Source of the DNA: Arthrinium phaeospermum
Lineage: Eukaryota > Ascomycota > Sordariomycetes > Amphisphaeriales > Apiosporaceae
Direction: 5' to 3'
NCBI GenBank assembly: GCA_006503535.1
Contig: QYRS01000001.1
Coordinates: 5,022,001-5,086,000, forward strand
DNA length: 64,000 nt
How positions within the stretch are numbered: position 1 is the first letter of the stretch; every line of letters starts with the position of its first letter. Positions 1-11,268 of this stretch are shown in pieces. A model generated the notes under the pieces. The model was not told the DNA's origin and searched no databases. It saw nothing but the letters and a program-made list of their open reading frames with translations. Position numbers and translations under genes: made by a program.

Positions 1-142
1 GGTCGAGCGTGCGCCGCTTCCAGCCGGCCATGGCGCCGCAGCCCTTTTCCTCGTGCTGGAGGCGGGCCCCGCCGTCTGCCTCGGCCAAGTCGTTGGTCAC
101 GACGCTGACCTGGTACCACAGCGGGAACCCGACGCCGTTGTA
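1..142 (-). CDS. Partial coding exon at left window edge
   Basis: On the minus strand this stretch is open and protein-like (reading ...GFPLWYQVSVVTNDL...), and it runs off the window at base 1. TAA and TGA stops lie directly upstream in the same frame, so it must be entered through a 3' splice site. A TACCAG acceptor near base 98 lies about 45 nt after a CTGAC branch-like site. It would join in phase with a possible GTAGAC donor near base 205 in the neighbouring gene, so this may be a further exon of that gene rather than a separate one. No family recognised. Confidence 0.4.
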
Positions 143-180
143 GCATCATTAGGGTCAGCTAAAATACGTTGAGATGGTGG

Positions 181-1410
181 CTATTGATGTGTGAGCTGCC
201 TGGAAGTATCGTCTACTCTCGCCTCCTCCAGCACCCGCCAGATTCTGCGGCGGTTCCGCAAACCCAGGGGAATTTGCAGGGTCTTGTAACTGGGCTCGTA
301 AATCTCAGCCTGGGCGAGCCTGCGCACGAGATTTTCCCAGTCCCAATCACCCTCCTGTGCCTTCTTGTGCAGCACTTCACCATCCAAGTCCCATAGCCAA
401 GGAAGTGATTGGTTCATGGCGAGGACATCATACCAGCCTGCTTGACTGTGCGCATAGTCACACGCTGGGCCCAGGTGCCGTAGATCACCGGGTGTCTTGA
501 GCGATTTCTCTTCTGCTGAGGTGCTCTGGCGAGAGCCTTGCTGCTTTGCGCTCTGTGCCGGCATCGGCCCGAGGTTTTGCAGGATAGAATCGGTGATGTC
601 GGCTATTTCCAGCGGGTTCTCTTCCAGAAGCTAGTTTGGGGGGTGTTAGTAATCGCGTGGTTGATTGAAATAGAATAAACAAAAAGAGAAAGAAAACGTA
701 CCTGTCCATATTCCAGATCATCGTCGCGCTCCCAGTAGACGTTCCTGCAGAACCTGCCCCCGAAATAATGGTGAGGTTCTTCGACGAGGTACTCGCTGAC
801 GAGGGGCAGAGTCCCTCGGATGCGGCGATGAAGCACCTGCCACAGCTGCTTGACGGAGCGTATCTCATCGTCGGGACCCATGTTAAAGCTGTCCTGCTGC
901 TGTTGTTGCTGCTGCTGCTCACCGCCCCGACTCTCAATAAAGCGCCGGGCAAGCGTGATGCAGGCGGCGTGGACGGCCATGTAGAGAGGTCCACCCGCAT
1001 TGGGGCCGGGAGTCAATACGTCTGGTCTGACATAAAATGCTTCGACGGTCTCTCCAGACTCCAGCATCTGGAAGCGGTTATTGTCGTCGCATTGGGCGTC
1101 GAGCTCTAGCACGCGCCGCGCGGAGTCTTTTGGGGGGTCAGGACCGAGATCCAGAACCCGCCCGTGAGCAAGCCAGTACACGTCCAATTGGACATTGTTA
1201 TCATCGTCGTCGATAGAATGAGCGGTGGTGAGGAGAACGGCGCGGGTCAGCCATTCACTGGGCTCGTCGTCGCTACCATGGGCGTCAGTACAGCATTCGG
1301 TCTCACATAACGGCAATGAGATCTGAGAAAAGAAGAAAGGGGGGTGACCGTTGCCCAGCCTCTACCATCGGAGCTCCGCAGATGCAGCAGTAAGGTTGAT
1401 TGCGACCCAT
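181..1410 (-). CDS. Fungal-specific hypothetical protein with N-terminal CxxC motif
   Basis: Three exons (1410-1366, 1322-702, 630-181) give about 277 residues in a continuous frame. I chose the start at 1410 because it gives a short first exon with a CCICGAP motif that splices cleanly (43-nt intron) into the main exon. A Gln run of eight codes in the middle. The C-terminal part contains an acidic-aromatic segment, then LRNRRRIWR, a motif I associate with a large group of uncharacterised fungal proteins that often carry F-box-like N-termini. No F-box is obvious here. The end is uncertain: an in-frame TAG closes the last exon, but a possible donor just before it could extend the gene into the partial exon at the window edge. 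Function unknown. Confidence 0.7.
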
Positions 1411-2144
1411 GGTGATCGACTGCGAAATGCTCAAAGTGTGTTATAAGTCGACGACTAGGTGAAACCATCTTTTGCTAAGACGAGATTATCTCAGCCTTAA
1501 ATGTAATGCAGCTCAGCTAAGATAGCTTTGTTGTAATCGAATACATCAAACCAGCGAGACTACTAACCTTTTATGGTGTAGTATTACCGGATCAGGAAAA
1601 AGGCTAAGCTCGGTACGATACCAACATTTCGATTACACATACACACACACACATCCACGCGGTAGTTGGAGATGATCGCCGCCAGGAACAACCGGCCGGG
1701 TCAATTGGTGAGAAATAACTGAAATCAACAGCAGTAGATGCCAGGCTAGCCAGGTAAGACAGTCACTGCGACTCACCCAAGGAAGTCAGTCGGTGTCTGT
1801 GGCTGAGAATCCAGCCCTTTCGTGATGCTGAGTCCAAGCTCTCTGTCCTGCCCAAGGTGACTGTCCCTTAAAACGCTCTGGCATACGCTTCCGATTTGGT
1901 GATGCGAAGTCTACCAGGGGTGGTTGGCCACATTGGCTGGGGGCGGGGGCGGGGGCGGGGGCGCCTGGAAATTACGAGCCAGTGCAGACCCTCCCCAAAG
2001 GCAGTGGCCGTAAAGTTCAAATTGCATTATACGGTACATTGATATATGTACCTCATTTGATGTACGTGAGGTACCTACCTAAGTACATGGTAGGTACCTA
2101 CCCAAACGTGTGTCTTGACGTGAGGTAGGCGTGCACCTCACCAA
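1411..2144. other. Intergenic, no gene seen
   Basis: Contains a short CA microsatellite near 1637-1655, a G-rich tandem repeat and several near-palindromic TAGGTACCTA-like motifs at 2064-2104. No open frame with coding character. Confidence 0.6.
1939..1963 (+). repeat. GGGGGC tandem repeat (G-quadruplex-prone)
   Basis: Four consecutive copies of a GGGGGC unit. Four G-runs with one-base spacers fit the G-quadruplex pattern on the plus strand. Confidence 0.8.
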
Positions 2145-3039
2145 TTGATCGATGAGAACGTCTGCAATAAAGCAAACCCTTACAAACTACCTCAGACTTT
2201 TTCAACATTTGGTAGGCCAGGTCACGCCAAACCTCCCCTGGGACCCATGATTGTTCACTATCGAGCAATCCTTCGTCCCTCTTCCTACAGCGCAGCCATG
2301 TCTTTCGATCCGCGAAGGCAAGGATGCCTGCCCTCTGGCATCTTGGAAGTGCTGGGACCCCAGTACCAAGAGGAGGCCGAAGAAGCTTTTGCTGCCATTC
2401 CTGCCGATGCCAATAGCGACACCAGCCCCAACGAGACGATTACCAGTACAGCCATGTGTACCCAATCCAGAGCCCTCTTCTACCTTGCACCACTGGATGA
2501 TTTAACGAGTGCGGAACGTCTTCATCTACGCCATCGCCATCAAGATCAGCAACAACACCCGCAACAAGGACAATAGCAACAACAACAACAATGACTTGGT
2601 AAGTGTATGATATGCATTCGTTGGTATTGATGTACAGGTGCTGACGGCAGATTTACAGGGTTGGTCTGGTTCCTTTCCTACCTACCCTCGAGAATCCCGC
2701 CACCCTGCTTTGAGTCTCGACAGTTAATATGAGGCCAATGCGAAAGCCAAGTATTGCGAGAAGGCCAAGCACTTTCACCTGCTCGCATCGATTCATGCGT
2801 CCACATTCGATCATGGTTGGCGTGCCCGACTCTTTACTTCGATTCGTCGCTTGAGATAGCTAGCTTTACTGACACACCATCGAATATAGAACGACAGGCT
2901 CTACGGTTGAGTTCAGTTTTACCGCCCGTCGCCCTTCTCAGTTTGTCGCGGGTCCCGCCGACGTGACCGCCTCAGACTCCACCACAAGACCTGGTTACAG
3001 CCTGCGCGCCCCTACGAGCCTCCCATAACCTTCCCGAGT

Positions 3040-3790
3040 CTCCCAACCATGGAGCTATGACGATCCGGCGAGGGGGAGAAGAAAGCCGAGGAGCTCGAAG
3101 TGATCCGTGCTGTCCGGGACCACCGCTTTTCTTCGGCCCGCGCCCGGGTGCGGCCCCTCTTGGCCTGTCGCGTGAGTCGCCGTCGCCGCCGCCGTCGCAG
3201 CAACGACAGCAGCAGCAACGACAGCAGCAGCAACGACAGCAGCAACGACGGCAGCGGCAGCAGCAGCCCACCGCCTCTCCTCTTCCGTCGCCTTCCCTCT
3301 TGTGGTCTCTACTTCGTACAACGGAGGGGGAGTAGCCCGAGGTGGGCTCTACGGAGCAGAACGCCTTGGGTGTTCTGGGAATTGTCCAGAATTTGGGCAC
3401 CGTGGCTTTTTGGGGAGTGGTGGCCCCCTGAATCCTCGGCGGCTTGGGCCTGTGGCTGTTTCGGCTGGTGTGGGTGCCAGTCCGGGACTGGGCCCTCCAG
3501 TCTCGTTACGTCCGGCGTTTCGCCACCGTGATGAAAGTCCTCAGTGAAGTATATTAACCCCCCGGCTTGATGGCCTTGCGCCCTTTTCTCGAGAGGAGGA
3601 AGAGGCCGACAAGCGGGCCGCCAAGGTCCATAAGAAACAGGCTGCGGCTATCGTTTAGGGGGGAAGAACAATAGCAAGGGGAAGAAGAAGCACAAGGGCA
3701 TCATTTTGGAAGGGGTGTCGTTGAAGGGGGGTTGGTTTAGGAGGGAGGGGGGTTCGGTTTGGCGTTTCTTAGTTTTTTGGAAGAAAAGAA
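3040..3790 (+). pseudogene. Disrupted gene for a basic-tailed membrane protein
   Basis: Protein-like segments follow one another on the plus strand but in different frames. A Lys/Glu-rich helical piece lies at about 3065-3170, ending at a GTGAGT donor. A CAG/AAC-type trinucleotide repeat follows (3195-3265). A hydrophobic stretch beginning NALGVLGIVQNLGTVAFW is interrupted by one TGA at 3429 and continues in the same frame through GLWLFRLVWVPVRDW to 3557. An acidic-basic tail (EEEEADKRAAKVHKKQ) is in another frame (3590-3658), and a Lys-rich end is in the third frame from 3661. The order and composition suggest one small membrane protein with a charged C-terminus that has picked up a stop and at least two frameshifts. 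The 143-codon frame at 2145-2576 may or may not be an upstream exon. No family name can be given. Confidence 0.35.
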
Positions 3791-3913
3791 AAGTTCGTAT
3801 CCAGTCCATTCGATATTTAGGGTTTTAATTATATTCAGCTCTCGGAAGTCTTCAACTTTGTATTTAATCCGCAATGCCGGAATTCGATAACATTCATGAC
3901 ACTACTAGCCGTC

Positions 3914-4472
3914 CTATTCAAGGTGATGCATCCGTTGGTTGACGCAAATACTACCCCTAAAAGGAGTGTGAGCTTGGACGACATCGTTGGTCGATAGTTG
4001 CCCATTCAGTTCGTCCCAGTCGATATATCGGCGGTAAGCATTAGCACAATATAAGCAGAGCAGGCTCGAACAGCGTGCAACTTACACCCGCCGAACCGAA
4101 GATGTCGCGGTGCGCGGCGAAGATCTCGAAATCCTCGTGACGCTTGTTGGCCTCCATGATGACGGTTTTAATTGCATAACACTTGATCCTGCGCCATATC
4201 GGGTCTCTGGCATAGCTTTCAGCCATCTCCTGATTCCATCCGGGATCTATTTGAATGTCCGAATGGACCAGGTAGCCAAAGGCCTCCGTGATGTCATCGA
4301 CTACAGAGGACTTCTCGTCCTCGGATGTGGCCTGATCGTTTCCGAAGTCCCTAGTGGGCACTAACGACGAGGCATCCAGTATTAGATTCGTTCGTATTAG
4401 AGGGCGATGTTTAAGAATTGGAAGTGAAGCGAATGGAAACTGAATGTTCATTTTTGAACGAATTGATTGCAA
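3914..4472 (-). CDS. Hypothetical protein, probably incomplete model
   Basis: A 143-codon minus-strand frame (4472-4041) has protein-like composition from about residue 30 on (acidic linker, then WRRIKCYAIKTVIMEANKRH helix). It is followed by a good GTAAGT donor at about 4076. A second protein-like stretch ending at a TAG (3914-3916) lies just downstream, but the phase of joining is unclear and one obvious joining stops at once. The N-terminal 30 codons look non-coding, so the true start or an upstream intron is unresolved. No family recognised. It sits downstream of, and on the same strand as, the NLR gene. Confidence 0.35.
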
Positions 4473-4751
4473 CTATAACAAGAATGGTTCGTGTTTATGC
4501 AGGAGGGTGGAAGAGTTAGTAGCATTGGGAACACATCAACTCCCTCCCGGTGACATTCCTGACGGTGATGCCACCAAAGTGTACGAGGTGACATTTTCAA
4601 GACGTCAAATACATGTAGGAGTGCTACCATTATGGTGCCCAATGGTAATGCCTGCCCGGTTTTCCAGCTATCTTGTACTTTCCCATTTACCTGTACCAAT
4701 TAACCCCAACGCCTGCCCGGCTGCTATTGTATACAACCCCTACTAGTACCA

Positions 4752-7700
4752 TTACCTCCGTAAGAACTCATTACTCATAATCCTCGCCCGATCCAACATC
4801 GAAGCCCGCTGCGGGGGCCTTTGCTGCTGTTGCTGCTGCGGTTGCTGTTGTGCCCCGTCCCATCCCCCATAAGGGTTCTGGCCAACTGGGTAGTAAGCCG
4901 GTTGCTGTTGCTGCTGTGGTTGCTGCTGCGCTGGCGAGCCATGACGACCGGGATAACCGTTGTTCCCACTGCCAGTACCGGAATTATTTCTGTAGTAACC
5001 GCCACCGCTCTGGGCTTGAGTGGTGTACTCCGCCGGTTTGGGCGCGACGGGAGGTGGCGTCTGTTGACTGGGGAAGTACGACGCCGACGAAGGCGGGGGC
5101 GGCGAGGCGTTAGGATTGTACGCCATGAACGGTTGAGACAATGATGGTGGTGATTGCTGTAGCTGCTGCTGCACGTATTGCTTAGGCGGCCGCCCGGGCG
5201 CGAGAGACGGCGGTGGCGATGGCGTGTTCGGGTTCGACGAAGCCGAGGGTATCAATCCATCGTACGACGGCCTCGTAACCGGGGCAGGTTTCCGTCGGAT
5301 GGGCGGTGACGGGATGGAAAGCCCCGCAGGCACATCGCCTGCCTGTGGCCCTTGGTTGCCGTTACTGCTGGGCAGTGGCGGCGGCGCTTGCAGCCCAGGA
5401 GACCCGGGCCATTGCTGCCATCCGGGCCCGGCTTGCGAGCTAAACCTAGGCGGCTGCGTAGCGCTTGGAGGCGTCGTCGCCTTGTTGTCGTCTGGGGTGT
5501 CGGGGTGGCCCGGCGAGAACTGCTGGTACAGGGAGATTTGCGTCCCCAGTGCCGACTTGAGCTCCTCGGATACCTGTTCAATCATGCCAGGCCTTCTGCT
5601 CTGGTTATCGTAGGCACCGACACCTGGAACCTGCGCATTGGAGTCATACGCTTCGAGACCATCACGTTGCTTGCGCTCGTCGTTGGAAACCCCACCATCC
5701 CCATAATCCAGCCCCTGCTTGCTCGCCTGCACCCCCCTCACCACGCCCGCAACCGCCATATTCCCCCCCTCCACCGCCGCCCGCAGCGCCGCGAACAGCG
5801 CCGCCGTCCGCTCCACGAGAATCTCCAAACAGTCCGACGCCCCCTTCTCGAGCGCGATCTGCAGCGCCGTGTCCCCGTTCCCGTTGGCGTGCAGCATGTC
5901 GGCCCCGTGGTCGAGCAGCACCCGCACCGTCTCGTCGTCGTCGGCCAAGCACGCCACCGTCAGCGCTGTGTCCCCGTCCACGTCCGTCAGGTTGATGTCG
6001 GCCCCCGCGTGCAGCAGCACTTCGATCTCGGCCTTGTACATGCACCCGGCCGCGTTGGTCAGCGGCGTCGACTCGTCCCAGCCGCCGCGGATGTTGAGCT
6101 CGGCCCCCTTCTCGACCAGCAGCCGCATGATCTCGGCCTCGGCGTGCTTGGTCGCCGCGATGATGGGCGGGCCCTCGTCGCCGCCGCCCAGGTCCGGGTC
6201 GGCGCCGTACTGGAACAGCAGTTCCACAATGTCCAGCCGGCCCGCCTCGCATGCGCCCTGCAGGGCCGTGCCCGCTTCGAAGTTGGGGTTCTCGGTACAC
6301 GCGTTGACGTCGGCACCGCGCTCGAGGAACTCGAGGACGAGGTCCTTGTGGCCCTGGGCAGCAGCGGTTTGCAGCGGCCAGCCGGCGGGGTCGTGGATGT
6401 CGGCACCGGCCTCGAGCAGCAACCTGACAATGTCCGCCGTACCGTCATAGGCAGCAGCCGTTAGAGCATTGCCATAGCTATAGATATGTCAGCCAGAGCT
6501 TCTCTCTGTCAGCGCCGGATAGGGCAATGGTACTTACTCTTCGCCCGTAGCATTTGGGCTTCCCTTGTATGGCTCGCCCAGAAGCAGTTCCACCGTCGAC
6601 TTCTTCTCGCAGTCCGTCGCATCATACAGAGCCCGGTCCACCGTCTCCTGCGATATGGCCCCGTTGGAGTAGACCCACGCCACCCCGAGCAGATCGTCTT
6701 GGTTCTCAGTGACGGTGGCCGCCTTGTGGAAGAGGTTATTGCAGTCGAGGCCCGGCTGCTTGTCGAGCAGGATCTTGGCGACATCCCAATTCCACTCGCC
6801 CACAGCTGCATCCAGGGCCTCTTGGAAGTAGCGGTGCTCGTGCTGGAACTCGTTGAGGAGCTTATTGAAGACGTCGACGCGGCCAGCCTCGGCGGACTTG
6901 ACCAGGGCTTTGCTGTACTCTTCGGTGGGGAGCCGGTCGGCGTACTGCTCTACGAGGTACTCAAACATGGAAAGGTCCGAAAGCAGGGCCGCCAGCGCCA
7001 GAGGTGGGTCGAGATTGCGGTCGGGGTCGACGGTCAGAGACACACCTTCGGCGACGAGCAGCTTGACCGCATCACGGTTGCCCGACGAGATGGCCGCATT
7101 CACCACGGGGCCAATATCATTCGAAGTCGCATTGGGATTGGCACCACGAAGTATGAGGATCTTCATGACATCAACATGGCCACCGAAGGCAGCCATGTGC
7201 AGTGGGGTTTGCTCGTTGATCTCGATGCCGTCGTCGATCGGGGCGCCTTTGTTCAGGAGTTCCTGGGCGATCTTGGTCCGACCAAAACAGGCGGCCAAAT
7301 GTAGCTAGATCCAGTGTCAGAAATTGATTAGGAACATGTTTGGATATATGTAGTATTCTCTCAATGCGTGACTTACCGGTATGTTGTTCAACCCATCCCG
7401 CTGCGAGATCTCGCCCTCGTGCCCGTTACGGATCAGCGCCGCCACCAAGTCCTGGAACCCGACCGCCGACACGATATGCAGCGCCGTCCAATTCTTGACG
7501 TGCGCTGTGTCGAACTCGTCCTCCAGGCTGTTGGTCAGGCGGTGGTACTCAATCAGCCAGCGACGACGGATGCGCGAGTCCGGATTCCAGAAGTCGTCCT
7601 CGATGCTGAGGTCCTCGGCGATTTCGTAGGTGGCCTTGGAGGCGTGGCGCAGCCAGTGCTTGACCGTGTACGGCATGGCGAGATCTTTGACCTTGTCCAC

Positions 7701-10487
7701 TTCCGGGTCGTACTCCTCTTCCGAGCTGGCGTCGCTGTCGGTGTCTTCCGTGCCATCGTCCGAGCCATCATTGTCCTCATCACCAGGACGTTGGCTCTCG
7801 TTGTCGCTCTCTTCGCCACCGCTGTGCTCGGAGCCATTCTCGCCGTCATCCCCTCCTTCATCTTGGTCCGGATCGGTCTCGAGGTCAATATCCACATCGA
7901 AAGCTTCGTTAACATGGTCGAAACACCGTAGCGCAAGAACACCGTGCTGCCACTTGATCTCCTCGGGCGACATGCCCAACAGGTCCTTGGCGTTCTCGAG
8001 AAGATGCGACTTAACCACAACGTTCATAAACGAAACCGTTCCATCATGGCCCGTGAAGATCAGCGGCTTGCACATCTCAATCAAGTGATGCAGCTCCTCC
8101 TTCTCCTCGTCAGTAGAGCAAAGCCCCGCCAGCACGCCGAGCTCCTGCTCCGTCGGATCGTCGTACGTCAGCACCAGCGCCCGCAGCATCTCCTTGATCG
8201 TGTCGCTCTCGCCGCCGCTGTTGGCGCTGAAGACCTGACGCCACGCGTTGTTGAGCAGGGCCCGCAGGTCCTGCGGCATCGTCTCGAGCACGCGGCGCAC
8301 CTTGAGGTCGCTCTCGGCCGGCCCGAGCTCGTAGAGCTGCACGCACGAGATCTCGATCCACTGCGTGTTCTGCGCCCGCTTCCCGATCAGGCTGCTGACG
8401 AAGTAGGCGAGCGCCTTGTTGTACTTCTTCTCCAGCACGAGCGACTCGACCTTGCTCTTGGCGATGCGCTTCAGCGCGATCTGCACCTGGTTCCCGTACT
8501 TCTCGTCTTCGAGGTCGACGAGCCGGACACCGTCGACGCCCAGGGCCTGGCCGACGTTGTGGGCTTCCCGGCTGGTGATGAACCACCTTGTCGCAACACG
8601 CCGCGATCCCATCTCCGTCACTGTCGTTCCGAGTCAGTAAGCTCCCGTCCACTTGTTTTTCGTTTCCCTCCCCATGTCAGGGGCATACTTACTGTCCGAA
8701 AGCTCCGTCTTGAGGAAGTTCATTAGCTTGGTAGTCGATGCCGAGTTTTCCGGAAGCACATGGAGGTTATTAAGCACGAAAATGACCTTGCTTCCGATAA
8801 AGTTATCGGTCAGCATGTCCTGCAGGACCTGCCAGAGGTTCTCGATGGTGATCTGTGCCTGCGACTTGTCGCCCTTCGCCTTCTTGATGAAGGACTTGGC
8901 GTACGGCGCCAGCGTCTTTTGCTGCTTGATAAGCTGCCGGATGATGCTCTTGAGCACGTCCTCGGCGGTGCAGAAGTACTGCGACTGGTCGCAGAAGAAG
9001 TACGCCATCAGCACCGGGTCCTGGCCTTGGTTGCCAGGCGCCACGCTCTGCTCGTAGTCGTTTATCACGGCCATGGATGCGCTCGTCTTGCCTCGGCCTT
9101 CGGGTCCCCGAACCCACAGGCAATCGCCGGGCTTCATAGTACCCTCATGGTCCTCGGCTGCGCTGATGTTGTTGTTGTTGCTCTCGGCTAACCACGCGAT
9201 GTACTCCGGTTCCTTGGTGATCCACGAGGACGGGGAGAACGTCTCAGCCAGTGCCTTACGCTTGCCCGCCATGAAGGGCCCCTCGAGCGCATCGTCAATC
9301 TTATTAATCATGTCCTGGTCGATATCGCGCACGGCGTTCATCCGGTTCTTCACCATAGATGGCGCGGCATTGACGCGGTCTTTTATCTCATGACGCACCA
9401 GGAGGAAATGTGACTCCTGTGCCGACGCGAACTTGACCAGGTCGCGATGGTTGGCCGCCAGCCCGATCTTGAAGGAAACCTCGAGGGTGGCCGATTCGCG
9501 AGTGACGAACTTGGCGAACTTGGCGGGCAGGGGAATGTTGCCGAAGACGGTGGGCAGCTTGGCCAGGCTCGAGAGGTCGGTGTTGCGCTCCTCGTAGAAG
9601 CAAGTCACCGCAATGGCGGGGCTGACTTTGCCGACCATGTGTGAACTCGTCCACCAGTTCCCGCAGTTGCGGATTGCCTGGTTTCACTGCCAATGATGTC
9701 AGTACGGTACCCCACAGTCAAACTGACGAGAAGTCGGGGAGATCACTTACTGAAGTCTAGCAACTCGGAAGACGTTGCCTGGCTAAGCTTCTCCGCGGCC
9801 GAGGCGTACATGGAAGCCGCCGAGGCGGCAGCAGCGCCCCGGAAAGGGGTACCGAAGAAGATGGTGGCGGCAATCGCCTCAAACAGGATCGGGAACTTCT
9901 TCCGGTAGGAATCCGCCATGGTGACGGCCTTGGCGATGACGAGACCTCCCATGCTGTGGCCGATGAACACGATTGGCCGTCTCTCATGTTTCTGATCGCG
10001 CGCCAGACGGTTAGCCCTCCTGGTGCGTTTGCGGAGAGAGGAGGGACAGAACACCCTGACGACATACCTTTTCTCTGGAGGCGGCTACGCCCACCAGGAG
10101 CCCCATGGCAATATTGTCCATGAACTGCTCGACTTGCAAGGCGCCTTGCCATACTGACTCGTACATATACAGCAGAATCCGCGACTTGGGGAAGTCCTTG
10201 GCAAGACTATCTGTGGGCCACTTGAAGTCTTTGGTCTCCCAGCACTCTTCCGGGTGTGCCCCCAGACCCGGCACGAACACGATGCTGGTTCAAATGTCAG
10301 AAACGGTATCCAAGGGCGAAGCGGTGGCCGAAGAAAAAGCCCAGACTTACTCGATTTCCGGCACGAAGGCATCAGTTTCGGGATACAGCTGCTTGATGCC
10401 CTGTTTGACGATGCTGATGTCCTTCTTGGGCTTGCTGCCGCCCGCGTTGGGCCTCCTCACGGTCCCCTTGCGTTTGATGTCGGCCAT
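4752..10487 (-). CDS. NLR-type protein: alpha/beta-hydrolase, NACHT, ankyrin repeats
   Basis: Exons 10487-10351, 10284-10068, 9991-9751, 9686-8693, 8620-7377, 7304-6538 and 6477-4752 give about 1,775 residues. The N-terminus has the lipase-like VFVPGLGAHPEECW oxyanion region and the nucleophile elbow GHSMGGL (Ser about 131), as in fungal SesB-like hydrolase effector domains. A NACHT NTPase follows with Walker A GPEGRGKTS (about residue 398) and a Walker B-like VIFVLNNL. Next come an acidic Asp/Glu/Ser tract of about 70 residues and roughly ten ankyrin repeats. A 250-residue Pro/Gln-rich disordered tail ends the protein. Such STAND proteins act in fungal non-self recognition and programmed cell death; the ligand is unknown. 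All joins are in phase except near 9640, where one base too many (or two too few) lies in a CACACA tract. It is otherwise intact. Confidence 0.88.
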
Positions 10488-11268
10488 GGCGGAAGTGGCA
10501 TGGGCACACAGGCGAGGAATCTGACGAAAGTCCTAGTTGGCTCGGTCGCCCTCGAAAAGCAGTCGCGAGCAGATGCATTCATTAATAAAGAAGGGAGAGA
10601 TCATGGAAAAGTCCCCGTTGGGCTCATGCTCATGCCGTCTTGCACCACCAACCCACATGGATCATGAGATTAGTTCCGGACCCGGTGGCTGCAGGCCGCT
10701 GCATGGCTCGTAAAACTAACCCCGATTGACAGCTAGACAGCTAGGGATAGCACACAGCCCCTCGGGTCCGCTGCTTTGCCGCAGCAGAGTGAGTGCTGAC
10801 AGGACCAACGTCGACTGCGGCTGAAGCGCCTCTCTGGCCGATCTCATTTCGCAGCACATGGGTCTGAGACTCCACATGGTGAGACGACCGTCAGCACTTG
10901 CGCCGATGGGGTTAGAGACTCGTAGCTAGCCATTCAGCTGGATCCAATTTCGCAGCCAGACTCTCTGCTTAGGCGCAATTGATGGAGGGCAAGACAGTAA
11001 AGAGACAAGCTCGGGAGGAGTAATAAGCAATGGGGTTGCCAGACCTTCGTTCCGAGTGGTTCTCGCCGGGTCTTTATGGCTAGCAAACCTGTTATAAGAC
11101 TCATTGTGGATTGGACCCGACTCGGTGCGACCCGTCGCCAGTATTTGATGCTATTTTGGTCTTTCGGGTCTCCGTCGCACTCAGCCTTATATTCGGAGGG
11201 ATAGCCAGCGCATCCGCCAAGCTCCATCTCCAACCGATCCTTCTACCACGCCGCAGAAGCACAGCAGC
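10488..11268. promoter_or_regulatory. Divergent intergenic promoter region
   Basis: Separates the minus-strand NLR gene (start 10487) from the plus-strand DUF6601 gene (start 11269), so both promoters must lie here. No TATA box or recognised operator stands out, and no coding frame is supported. Confidence 0.4.

Noticed and set aside
2145..2576. 143-codon plus-strand frame
   Set aside because: Composition is only partly protein-like and it could not be spliced to the downstream segments with confidence; mentioned only as a possible upstream exon.
5352..6464. 370-codon plus-strand frame
   Set aside because: Shadow of the ankyrin and Pro/Gln exons of the NLR; Arg/Leu/Val-rich with no domain.
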